A DNA stretch of 64,000 nucleotides. It comes from Phaeosaccion multiseriatum. Lineage: Eukaryota > Ochrophyta, other classes. Where the stretch lies: positions 5,332,001 to 5,396,000 of the forward strand of contig OZ218950.1 in the NCBI GenBank assembly GCA_965112735.1, given 5' to 3'. Positions 1 through 9,985 of the stretch are shown here, one piece after another. Below the pieces are notes generated by a model. That model saw nothing but the letters and a program-made list of their open reading frames with translations, was not told the DNA's origin and did not search any database. Position 1 is the first letter of the stretch, and each line of letters begins with the position of its first letter. Both the position numbers and the translations under genes were made by a program.

Positions 1-9
1 ACGCGCCCC

Positions 10-661
10 ATGATTTCCCCCACATCGGCAACAGCAGGTCGTGGCGGGGGCAAGAGCCGAAAGGGGGCTGTCCCAACTCACCCAGGAGGTGAAGGGGGAG
101 GAGGGGAGTGGACAATGGCCCATCCCAAGCCAGGAGTAGCCGGTTTGGAAACGATGGGTGCCCTGACCCCGCAGCGGGTATCTTCAGCGCCGCCCACGGA
201 GCATTCTGCAAACATGGCTTCTTGGCAGCATCAGCAGCAGCACCAGCAGCACCAGCACCAGCACCAGCAGCAGCAGCAGCAACATGCCCATGGCAGGGCC
301 CCACCGCAGCAGCAGCAGTCAGGTGGGCCCATGGGAATGGGCGCACCTCAGCAGCAGCAGGCTCGAATGATGGCTCCCCCACCACAACAAGGACAGCAGG
401 CCACTCCCCCGCATCCGCCTCAGGCACAGATAGGTATGCCTGGCCAAATGTCTCCGCAGCGCCTACCACAGCAGCAGCAGGGAGGGCAGCAGCCGCCGCC
501 ACCGCAAGGTATCCCCCAAGGCCACATCACTGGACAAATGGGGCAGCGAGCAGGGCCCCAACAAGGCCAAATGGGGATGGGCGGCGGCCCTGGGATGCCG
601 AGAGTAGGAATGAATGTGATGCCAGCACAATCATCCCAGCAGATGGCGTTGCCTCCTCATG

Positions 662-696
<35 letters not shown>

Positions 697-3600
697 GTGC
701 CTCCACAGGCACAGGCTGGACAGCAGCAGCAGCATCAGCAGCATGCTGGACAATTGGGTCAGCCTAATCACCAGCAGCAGCAGATGTATTATAATCTGAT
801 GCAGCAGCAGCAAATGCAGCAGCAGCAGCAGCAGCAGCAGCAGCACCCTCACCCATACAACCCCGTGCAACTTCAGCAAGGGTATGGATATCCGCCGATG
901 GGAGGCATTGCTTTGCAACAGCAGCAGCAACAACAGCAACAACAGCAGCAGCAACAGCAACAGCGACCTCCGCAGCCAGGAATGGGTGGTGCGGCGATAC
1001 CAGCGCCAGTACCCCAGCCAAAGCCAAGGGAGAGAAAGGTAATGACCATCACTGATCCTAAGACCGGCAAGCCAATTGAACTTGTACCCAAGGGTGGCGC
1101 AGGCAGTGCACCAAGCAGCTCAGCCAGTAATGGTGGAGGTGCCGACGGGAAGAAACAAGGAGACGTGTCTGGACCTTCGGCAGCCCCGAGGAGTACTCTC
1201 GGCAAAGCCGCGACGAGCAGTGGCGAATCTGCGGCTGTCGAGGAAATGAAAGCTAAGATCAAAGCCGCGAAGGGTATGGAGGGCGCCGGGAAGGGTGCAA
1301 AGGGTGCTGCTGCACCTGCACCTGCTGCTGCTACTGGTGGAGGTGCTGAAGCCACTGCCCCAGCAGAAGGAGCGGGAGGTGGGAGTGGAGACGACTCTTT
1401 CTCCTTTGGAGACTTTGGTGAGGACGATACGGCAGCAGGGAAGGCTGCAAGGGCTGGGAATGGGAAGGCCCCAGCAGAGGGGGAGAGGAAGGCGAGAGGC
1501 CTGGACATCGAGCAGCAGACCAAGGCGGCAGCAGAAGCGGCGGAAGCAGCAGCAGCAGCAGCGACGAAGAAGGCCGCCGAAGACGAGCAGCTTGCTTTGA
1601 AGAGGGCAGGGGAGAAGAAAGAAGAGGAGGAGAGGAAGGCGAAGGACGAGGTGGACAAAGCTGCATCTGCTGCGAAGAAAAGGGAGGCTGAGGCGCAGCA
1701 GGCGGAAGAAGAGAAGAAGGCTGCAGCCGCTTTGGTGAAGAAGGCCGAGGAGGAAAAGATAGCCAAGGCGCAAGAGGAACAGAAGAGGGCAAAGGAAGAA
1801 GCAGAGGCAGCGAAGAAACAAGCGGCCACCGCAGCTGAGGAGAAGAAGAGGGCATCTGCAAAGGCGGCAGCAGAGGCACAAGCGGAGGAGGAGAGGAAAG
1901 AGAAGCTGCGTGTAGCTACCCAGACTGAGGCTTCGGCAACACCTGAGGCTGCGGTTAGCAAGGCACCTGCGGTGGACATGGATGCAAAGGGCAAAGCGGT
2001 AGAGGGTGCAGAGGCTGCGGCGACGAGTGCCAGTGCAAGTGCCAGTGCTACGCCCGAGGTAGAGGAGTCTTGGGAAGTGCATGACACAAAGCCAGCAGCG
2101 GGACTTAGGCCGGGGGGGGGGCTGCGACCGGGGGGCGGGCTGAGGCCAGGAGGGGGCAAGATGGGCGCTCCCAAGATGTCTTCTTCTGCGCCAAGTGCCG
2201 TGTCGGCGCCCGCTGTGCCTCCGCCGGCAGACGGGCTGAAGATCGGTACCTTGGTGAGTGACAAGTGGGTCTATCAGCTAGACGAGCTCCGGAAGTTCAA
2301 GGGTCTGTTTGAAAGCATGCCGGGCCTGCCCGACTTCTCCATCCAGGTGGAGAGCAGTGGCGGCAGAGGGGGAGGGGGTGGAGGGGCTCAGCGTGGAGGG
2401 TACCCACAAAAGGGGGCTGGGCAGGGCGGGAGTTACGGACAAGGAGGAGGCGGCCCAGGACCCCGGCAGCAGCAGGGAGGGGGCGGGCCCCGAGGACAGC
2501 AGCAGCAAATGCAGATGCAGCACGGGGGACAACATCAGAACTACGGTGGGGGAGGGGGCAACCAATGGCAAAGGGGGCAACGGTTGCCAGAGCCGCGACC
2601 GCAGACTCAGCAGCAAGGGGGCCGTGGGGCGGGAGGCGGGAGGGGTGGGAGGGGAGGGCAACAACAGTTTGGTGGAAGGGGGGGCGGGGGCGGACCAGAC
2701 TTTTTCGACGGTCCTGTCGTTCCACTTGCCAAGAGTGAGAACCGATGGGTGCCCATCAAGGACAACTCTCCTCTCATCAAGATGCGTAAGTCGGTGCAGG
2801 CCATTCTCAATAAGATGACCAGGGAGAAGTTCGACAAGCTCTCGGCGTCGCTGCTGGAGCTGCCCATGGACTCTCTCGGTCACCTCAAGATTATGGTAGA
2901 GATGGTGTTCGAGAAGGCACTGGACGAGGGTTACCTTGTGGACATGTACGCTGACCTGTGCGTCACTCTCAACGAGAAGAGCTCCGCGTGGACCTTTGTC
3001 AAGCCCATCTACAACGAGGATGCTAACCAGTGGCTGTGGACACCCGATGTTGGTAAGTATGGCGGCCCTACGAAACGAGACAAAGGAGAAGGGCGATCGT
3101 GGCGATGGATACATATACACATACGTACAGTACTTGTGTGTGTGTGTGTGTGTGTGTGTGTTGTTTTATGTCTCTAACTTGAAAATTGTTCTCTCTCCCT
3201 CTCTTTCTTCTCTTGAACTCGAAATTTTGTCTCTCAGGGGTGGACACGGAGGTGGTCGGCCCCTTCAAGTCCGTGGAGGAAGCCACGGCAATGGCAACGG
3301 ACGAGGAGCGGGACGTAGAGCCCACACCCAGGCCCTACGATATGGAGGTGGTACAGCTGCGCATCAAGGACGGCAAGCTCGTGAAGATCATGCAGGGCAA
3401 GCTGCCGGAGCAAGTGGGCGACCTCTACATTGTGTACATGAGCGTGGAGGAGGGTAAGAAGCAGCACGCCATCTCTTCGGACGGGTTCGCGTCAGAGGCA
3501 GACGCCTTGGAGAACGCCGGCAAGAAGACGGCCTTGAAGGCGCTGCTTCTCAACAAGTAAGCATCTCTTTTCTCTCTCACACTTGGAACAGACGGTCCAA

Positions 3601-5660
3601 CACAGTCACTCAGGGGGCTAGCTTTCGTCCTCCCCCCCCTCGAGTGGTTTGCCTGCCAGTCTTTGTTCCCTTGCTCTCTCTTGCAAAAGAACTTACACAT
3701 GCATCTATATGTTTGCACTTGGCACGACGACTACCAGGTGTCAGGAGGAGTTCGAGAAACAGGACATTTACGAGGAGCTCACCAAGGAAGAGGCCAAATT
3801 CCCCTGGGACAGCCTCAAGGACGCAGACGAGATTGCGCTCACGAAGGCCATCTTCGAGGACAAGAAGAAGAAGGCCAAGAGCCGCATGCTCGGCAACATT
3901 CGGTTCATTGGGGAGCTGTACAAGAAGGACGTAAGTTGTTGGAGGACTTTTAAGAACTGTGTTGTTCTGTTACTGTCAGGCCTCTGTGCGCCACTGGCTA
4001 CTCTGTTTTGTTAACTTTTTTGTCGTTTTCGGGCGCCCCTCCCTTTTCTCATCGTATCTTACATAACAGATGTTGCGAGAGAACATCATTCACGGGTGCA
4101 TTTCAAAGCTGTTGGGCGAGGACAACCCGAAGGACAAGGCTCCCACGTCGGGCAAGGCTGACAAGAAGGCGGCCAAGTCAGGCAAGGGAGGCAGTGCAGC
4201 CTCTACCGCCCCGCTGCCCGACGAGGAGAACCTCGACGGGCTGTGCAAGATGCTGGTGAGCATCGGGTCCAAGCTTGAGCACGGCAAGAAGGGCTTCAAG
4301 CTCGATGACTACCTGGACCGCCTCAACAAGCTGTCGGACAATAAGGCCATCAGCAGTCGGATCCGCTTCATGATCAAGGACCTGTTCGAGTGCAAGGTGA
4401 GAGAGAGAGAGGCGAGGAGGAGGGAGGCCCTTTTGCTTTCCCTTTCACTTTCTTTTCTTCACGACTTGTCTTGAACCTTACCATATCTTGACTCTTGACA
4501 TTTTTTCTGTCTTGTTTTTGTGCTTCGCAGCGCAATCATTGGATTCCCAGGAGGAAGGAAACGAAGTCCAAGACCTTGGACGAGATCCGTAGAGAAGCAG
4601 CCCAGGACCAAGTTGCCAAGGGAGGCCGACCGGCGGGCCCAGTGAGGCCTGCAGCTGGAGGAGGAGGAGGGGGGGGGGGGGAGGAGGAGGAAGAGGAGGA
4701 GGAATGAGAGACGACCGACGAATGGGTGGTGGAGGGCACGACTCAAGGGGTGGCGGCATGTCAAGAGGACAGGATTCCAGAGGAGGAGGCTCTCGCCAAG
4801 ATTCTCGGCAAGACTTTGGAGGACGAGGCGGAGGCGGGCAAGATAGCAGGGGGGCGTTTGGCAACATCGCTGGCGGGGGTTCGAGGAGGCCGCAAGGGGG
4901 AGGGGGAGGGCCGCAGCAGTGTGGGTCACCATCCCAGCCAGCCTCGGGGCCTCCGATGGCAGAAGAGGAGAAGATGGACTCCGCTCTGCTCGAGAGAAGA
5001 GTAAAGTGTATGATGGACGAGTACATTGTCAATCGCGACAAGGAGGAGGCGCTGCTCTGCATGAAGGAGCTTCCCCCGATGCAAGGCGGGACTTGCTTGG
5101 TGGAGAAGCTGATTGGGCGTTGTGTGGAGGGCAAGGCAGCAAACGTGCCTCACCTTGTGGCCCTGCTCCGTTTGCTGTGCGAGGGCGGCACGCTGCCTAA
5201 GGGGGGCGTGCACGAAGGTCTCCGACCTCATCTCGAGTTCCTCTCAGACGCCATCGTGGACTCCCCCAACGCAATCGTAAGAGGAAAAGTGGGGGCAGTG
5301 GACGATCCCTATGACTCCCTCCCCCCCCTTCCCCCTCCACTGCGGTTTTTCATTGAGTTTCTTTCCCCCTTCTCCTGTCCTTTCCTTTCCGTGCAGGCCA
5401 TGGTGGCGCAACCGTTGGCCTGTCTATTCTCCGAGGGGGCCGCGTCCTTCCAATTCGTCGTGGACGTGCTCAAGGCACACAACGAGCAGGATGTGGCCAG
5501 CAAGCAGATGGGGACCACCCTGGCGCTGCTCATCACCATGAAGGAGGGCGGGGACAAGATGTTGGCCGGCTTCAAGCTGCCCACCCTCTTGCCCGACAAG
5601 AATGCCGGCATGAACTTTGTCAAGCAATGGGGCCTGGGCGAGTTCTATGACTTCAGGTGA
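10..5660 (+). CDS. eIF4G: Translation initiation factor eIF4G
   Basis: Scaffold of the cytosolic cap-binding complex, joining eIF4E to eIF4A and eIF3. Exons read: 10-3052, 3238-3556, 3738-3930, 4070-4396, 4531-5276, 5397-5660. The first third is glutamine-rich low complexity. An eIF4E-binding motif YQLDELRKF lies near residue 755, an RGG/GGQ-rich stretch at about 780-895, a MIF4G domain from about residue 920 to the end of exon 4, and an MA3 domain encoded at about 4970-5655. Exon 5 contains a run of 13 G (4669-4681) across which the frame changes: upstream codons hit a stop at 4705-4707, while the downstream frame continues as RGG-type sequence into MA3, so one base appears missing. The fifth intron (5277-5396) is 120 bp and open in frame. 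The gene begins 10 bases into the window, so the true start could lie upstream. The last codons run into a donor-like sequence (tcag/gtgagt), so a further short exon at about 5848 is possible. Confidence 0.9.
229..970 (+). repeat. Clustered CAG/CAA tracts (polyQ) in eIF4G
   Basis: Several CAG or CAA runs occur in frame: 263-282, 664-693, 807-843 and 915-963. They encode Gln tracts of up to about 17 residues in the N-terminal disordered region of eIF4G. The last tract mixes CAA and CAG and so is likely more stable than the pure CAG runs. Confidence 0.9.
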
Positions 5661-6007
5661 GTAAGAAAGGGGTTGAGCCGCCCTACCTGGGGTGGCAACG
5701 GGCTAATAAGCTGAAACTGAAACTGGTTAAGTTGAGGGGCGGAGGGGCGGCCTGGACGGACTATGCTCCCCTCCTTCTCTCCCGGCTCCGTTCTGATAAT
5801 CCTTCTTGCCATCTCTGCACCACAACTCTCCTCTCCCGCGGCTTGCTCACGCGCAGGCCTTGAATGGATCTCTCCTGAGTGACGACGCACCCGCGGAGGG
5901 AGGCTGAGTGACGACGCACCGCGGAGGGATAAATTCCCTCCTCCTCCCTTGAGACTTAGACTTTGTTAGTGTAATTGGAAGACAAGGGATTTATTCTATA
6001 TATTACA
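5661..6007. other. Convergent intergenic spacer with a short tandem repeat
   Basis: This spacer lies between the converging 3' ends of eIF4G and the HflX gene. It holds two near-identical copies of a GC-rich unit beginning ctgagtgacgacgcacc (about 5875-5903 and 5904-5928). No gene is seen. Position 5847 has an acceptor-like gcgcag that could join a last tiny eIF4G exon. Confidence 0.5.
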
Positions 6008-9000
6008 TCACAGTGAGGCGAGGGCATCGAGAGCATCGCCTTGCGTCTTGTGCCTGCGCTTTGCAATGGCCGCCCAGTCAACATCATCGTCGTTGTTGTC
6101 CTCGCCGTCGTCGACCGCTATCTCTTTCAACTGGGCCAGCCTTGCCTGTCTGAATTCCTCCGTAAAGTACGGCTCGAGGCGATTCATAGCCTCGTCGGGC
6201 ACTCTCGCCTGAACCAAGTGGGGGTTAGGACGGGGGGGGTCAGCGGAGGAGGCAACGAACACGGTGCATAGCCCCTTTCCTCTTTCCTCAAAGGTCCGCC
6301 CTCGACTTCACCTTGATGTATGTGCCGCCATCTCTATACTCTTCCACGTCGCATGCCCCGAAAGAGTGCACGAGGTTCATGAGCTCTCCCTTGTCGTAGG
6401 GCACAAGGGCCTCCACCTCCTCCAGCAGCAAGTCCAGGGCGTCCTCCACCGCAGAAATGAATCCCTGCTCAGGCATTGCAGGCCGGTGGTCGAAGGTCGA
6501 GGGTTAGGTTAGGCAGAGCCGGACTCAAAGGTACGACAGACGTGAGATGGAGGTGCCAACCGGCCCCACTCCGTACATTTCACTTTGCTCTCCGAGGGCA
6601 CCCTGGTCCACACAAGCTTGCTTACCTCCATGCCTTGGCCCTCAAGCGACGATGCTGCCACTGTGAGTGGTAGTGCCTTGGCCTCCTCCGTCACGCGCTC
6701 CCTCTCCGCGGGCGACAGCAAGTCTACCTTATTCCATAGAGTGACAATTGGCGTGTCGTCCGGAACCATGTCCGCGAGCACCTGGACGGGAAATGAGGGG
6801 GGCGGATGGCGAACGGGCGCATGGGACGGACGGACGGACGGACGGACGGACGGACGGACGGACAGACGGACGGACGGACAGGTCAGCGGGTAAGTAGGTT
6901 TCAATCGAGAGGCGCACACACACACAACATGGACTGGGCCTTCTTACCTTCATCACTGCACTCATTTGCTTGCCCCAGGAAGGGCTGCTGATGTCCACCA
7001 CATGCACAATCACGTCCGCTTCCACCACCTCCTCTAGAGTTGCCCGGAAGGCGGCGACAAGGTTGGTGGGCAGCTTCTGGATGAAGCCCACGGTGTCCGT
7101 CACCATCACCTCAGGATGTGCCCGGGCTCCGGGTAAACGGACGCGTCTTGTCGAGGAAAAGAGTAATGGAGAGAGCGTGAGAAGATGTCGGTTGGTCTTT
7201 CGAGTCATCCTTCTTCCCAACGTTCGGCAGTAGTGGGGATGCTTCACAATCACTCTCACCTGGTTGTGGGGTCCAGCGTCGCGAAGAGCATGTTCTCGGC
7301 AAAGACTCCCGCCTTTGTGAGCCCGTTTAGCAGTGTGCTCTTGCCCGCGTTGGTGTACCCTACAAGAGCAATGATGGGCATTCCTAGCTTGTCTCGGCGC
7401 CGACGATGCAAGTCACGATGTCTCCGAATGTTCACGAGAGACTTTTGGAGGTCCTGTATACTCTCCTTGATGAGTCTGCGATCCACCTCTGTTCGGTTCA
7501 TCACGTAAAGAGGTAAGAGATACGCATGGATAGATGATGGGTAAGAGTTTTTCCAGCAGGCGCCTTTGAGCCTTTAAAAAACAACTCACGATGAGCTAGT
7601 TTCAAGAGGAAAGCCCTGTAGTGCACCCTCACCTAGCTGCTTCTCGCCAGGGCCTCTCAAACCCGCTGTTCCTGACGATCCCCCGCCCCCACTGCCCGCC
7701 TGCCTTTCCAAGTGGGTCCACAACTTGGTGAGTCTGGGCAGGCGGTAGAGATTGAGGGCGAGCTCGACCTGCAGCTGGCCTTCCTTTGTGCGCGCGTGCT
7801 GAGAGAAGATGTCTAGAATGAGGGCTGTTCTATCCAGGACCTTAATGCCGCTCTCCTCTCCTCCAAACTCGTTCTGTAGGAGTGGAGGGGGGAGAGGAGG
7901 GACGTGGTTGTCAACAAATACATGCATGTACCAGAAGACACGGAAATGGTGAAAGCCACGGACCTCGAGATTGCGCTGCTGCCCGGGTGAGAGCTCCCGA
8001 TCCAGTACGACTGTACAGCAGCCAAGAGCTTGACACGCTCGCTTCACTTCCTTGACCTTCCCCGTCCCAATGTACGTGCGCGGGTTGGGTTCCAAAACTC
8101 GCTGGTAGGTGGTCCCTACCACCTCGAGACCAGCCGTGCCCGCTAGCTCGGATAGCTCACTGAGGGACTCCTCCAGTGTGAAGGTGTCCTCCCGGTCCTT
8201 CTTGCGCTCAGCTGCCAATCGCTCCTGCTCTCTCACGGTACGTTCACGGTCAGGGATAAGAACCGTTAATTCTGGGAGCATATGGGAGCAGCCAAGGGCG
8301 CAGTCTCAATCGCCCTCGCCTCGGGGGCCTAACCTGTTCTTCTTCATCCCATCCTTGGTCCGCATCCTCCCGTGCCTGCCGCCTTCGGACGGCTCGCCCC
8401 CTGTCCTCCAAGCCAACGAGAAAGGCCTTTTCTAGGCCGCGTGTTAGCTTCGGATCATAGAAGCGGGTGCTTCGCTCCATGAGCATGTCTTCCAAGTTCC
8501 TCGTGCCACCACTAGTCTCCTCCTCAAATCCATCCCTGCTGGTTGCTGTTACTCCAGTGAGACTGCCAAACGCGTCGGACGTGGTGATACCCTTGCGCTC
8601 ATCGAAATCGTCCGGCAAATCTATTCAAGACAACATTGGGAGTTGCTCTTGCGTTAATAGCAGCGGGTATGAGATTAGAAGAGAGTGCCGATCACACTTA
8701 CCCATACTCGGCGCTCCATTGTATCCATCGTACACCGCAACGCTGTCCCCCTCGTCCTCGGTCAAGCTCATGTCCATCGCCCTGTCGTCCTTGTTATACA
8801 TAACCTCATCTTGCCAGAGAAGGAGATTGTTTGCCGCCTCGTCACCGCGGCGGCTGTCCGCACCCCCGTCCTCTGCTCTGGCTTCCCCATCCTCCGTCCA
8901 AAAGGGTCCTGGCTCGTCCTTTGCTTTCCTCCTCCTCCTCGGCTTCTTCGCAAAGAGTACGCTTCTCGCCGGCCTAGAGAGAGGCAGTCCCGGGGAACAT

Positions 9001-9236
9001 CTGGATAGGGCTGAACATGCATCAAGCGTCCCTCCCCCTGCCTCGGCCGATGCGCTTTGTCCGAAAGAGCATCTTCTGACACTTCGCACAGGCAGTGAGA
9101 CGCTCAGAGCTTGCGATGGGCGCACAACTAGGCACAGCTGAGGCAGAACCAGCAGTGTCAGCACAGCAGTGCCTTCGTTTATCCCCTTTCTTAGTACCCG
9201 CCGGCGCCGTGCTCCTCCCCCTACTGTGCTCATCAC
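6008..9236 (-). CDS. HflX: HflX-type ribosome-associated GTPase, probably organellar
   Basis: Obg/HflX-family GTPase of about 754 residues that in bacteria and plastids binds the large ribosomal subunit. Exons from the 5' end: 9236-8702, 8620-8334, 8227-7964, 7873-7633, 7488-7260, 7146-6948, 6781-6626, 6464-6312, 6208-6008; all phases agree. The HflX N-domain carries [10 protein letters not shown] and [13 protein letters not shown], followed by WTHLERQ and [10 protein letters not shown]. The GTPase domain shows P-loop [10 protein letters not shown]3 [10 protein letters not shown] and G4 NKVD. The wording [12 protein letters not shown] is closer to plant and cyanobacterial HflX than to E. coli, from memory of the family. 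The N-terminus has a hydrophobic stretch ([13 protein letters not shown]) followed by a basic, Ser-rich region, compatible with organelle targeting, but without a clear ASAF phenylalanine. The acidic C-terminal tail (EDNNDDDVD) is unusual. The acceptor at 8228-8229 was chosen because upstream alternatives break phase. Confidence 0.9.
6827..6880 (+). repeat. ACGG tetranucleotide microsatellite
   Basis: About 13 units of acgg with one acag variant lie in the sixth HflX intron (6782-6947). The array occupies roughly a third of that intron. Confidence 0.9.
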
Positions 9237-9350
9237 TTCAGAAGGCTGTGGTTTGGGGGGGAAGTCGCGGGGCTGAACAGCTGGTACTCAAATTCTTTGC
9301 CTTGGTGCCTTCCCCCCTTCAACTTGACATCCAAACACCTGAAAAACACA

Positions 9351-9766
9351 TCGGCGCCGTGCACGCCTAGCGGCCTAGGCCTATTTTGGAAAATTGCCCG
9401 GCCTAGCGAGGGCCGTAGGCCCTCGGCCTAGGGCAGACGCCAACTAGGCGCAGGTCCAGGGCGGGAATATGCTCATATGCCCCTGGGCTGGCCCGGAACC
9501 CGCCCAAGTGTCGTCAGTTTTAAGCAAATGTATTGCATGGGATAAGTGAGGAGTAGACGTTCGTGTTGTCTCTTTCCGCCTCGCTGGCCCTACGAGGAGT
9601 GCAGGCCTACAGGTGTGCTGCTACCCACTGGCTGGGCGGCACCACGCACGCGCCCACGGTCACTGGGAGGCTAGGCCGCCTAGGGCTGAAAAGTGAGCGG
9701 CCTAGGCCTATTTCGGCCGAAGGCCGAGCGGCCTAGAGCCTAGGCCGCTAGGCGTGCACGGGGCCG
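9351..9766. mobile_element. MITE-like element with terminal inverted repeats and a 7-bp duplication
   Basis: The left end (9351-9380) reads tcggcgccgtgcacgcctag; the right end, reverse-complemented, reads cggccccgtgcacgcctag, a terminal inverted repeat of about 27-30 bp. The flanks carry the same 7 bp, AAACACA, at 9344-9350 and 9767-9773, as expected of a target-site duplication. Inside each end is a further shared block, gcggcctaggcctattt, in direct orientation. No coding region is seen, so this would be a 416-bp non-autonomous DNA transposon. The superfamily cannot be assigned from the ends alone. The element lies between the 5' end of the HflX gene and the 3' end of the ammonium transporter. 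Confidence 0.8.
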
Positions 9767-9985
9767 AAACACAAGTTACTGGATTATTGTAGCCTTTCCT
9801 CCGCCGCTGGAGTAGTTCGTTTACACACAAGTGTGCTCAGCGGATCGAGCGTGTGATGAATACAATTTCACACAGTCACACAGCAAACAACTTCCTAATA
9901 TGAGCTCTCAAGGACGTACAACACTTTGTGAGCATTGGCGCTCCTCGGCTAATTCGCTTCTTTCTTCTCTAATAAACACACACAC

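Noticed and set aside
631-960. Minus-strand leucine-rich frame in the CAG region
   Set aside because: Antisense of CAG repeats reads as CTG (Leu); not a membrane protein.
873-2264. A 463-codon minus-strand frame opposite eIF4G
   Set aside because: Composition is poly-Cys, Ser and Ala, the antisense of Gln-, Ala- and Lys-rich eIF4G; no motifs.
4669-4707. Programmed ribosomal frameshifting in eIF4G
   Set aside because: The site is a plain G homopolymer with no slippery heptamer or pseudoknot I can see; an indel in the run is simpler.
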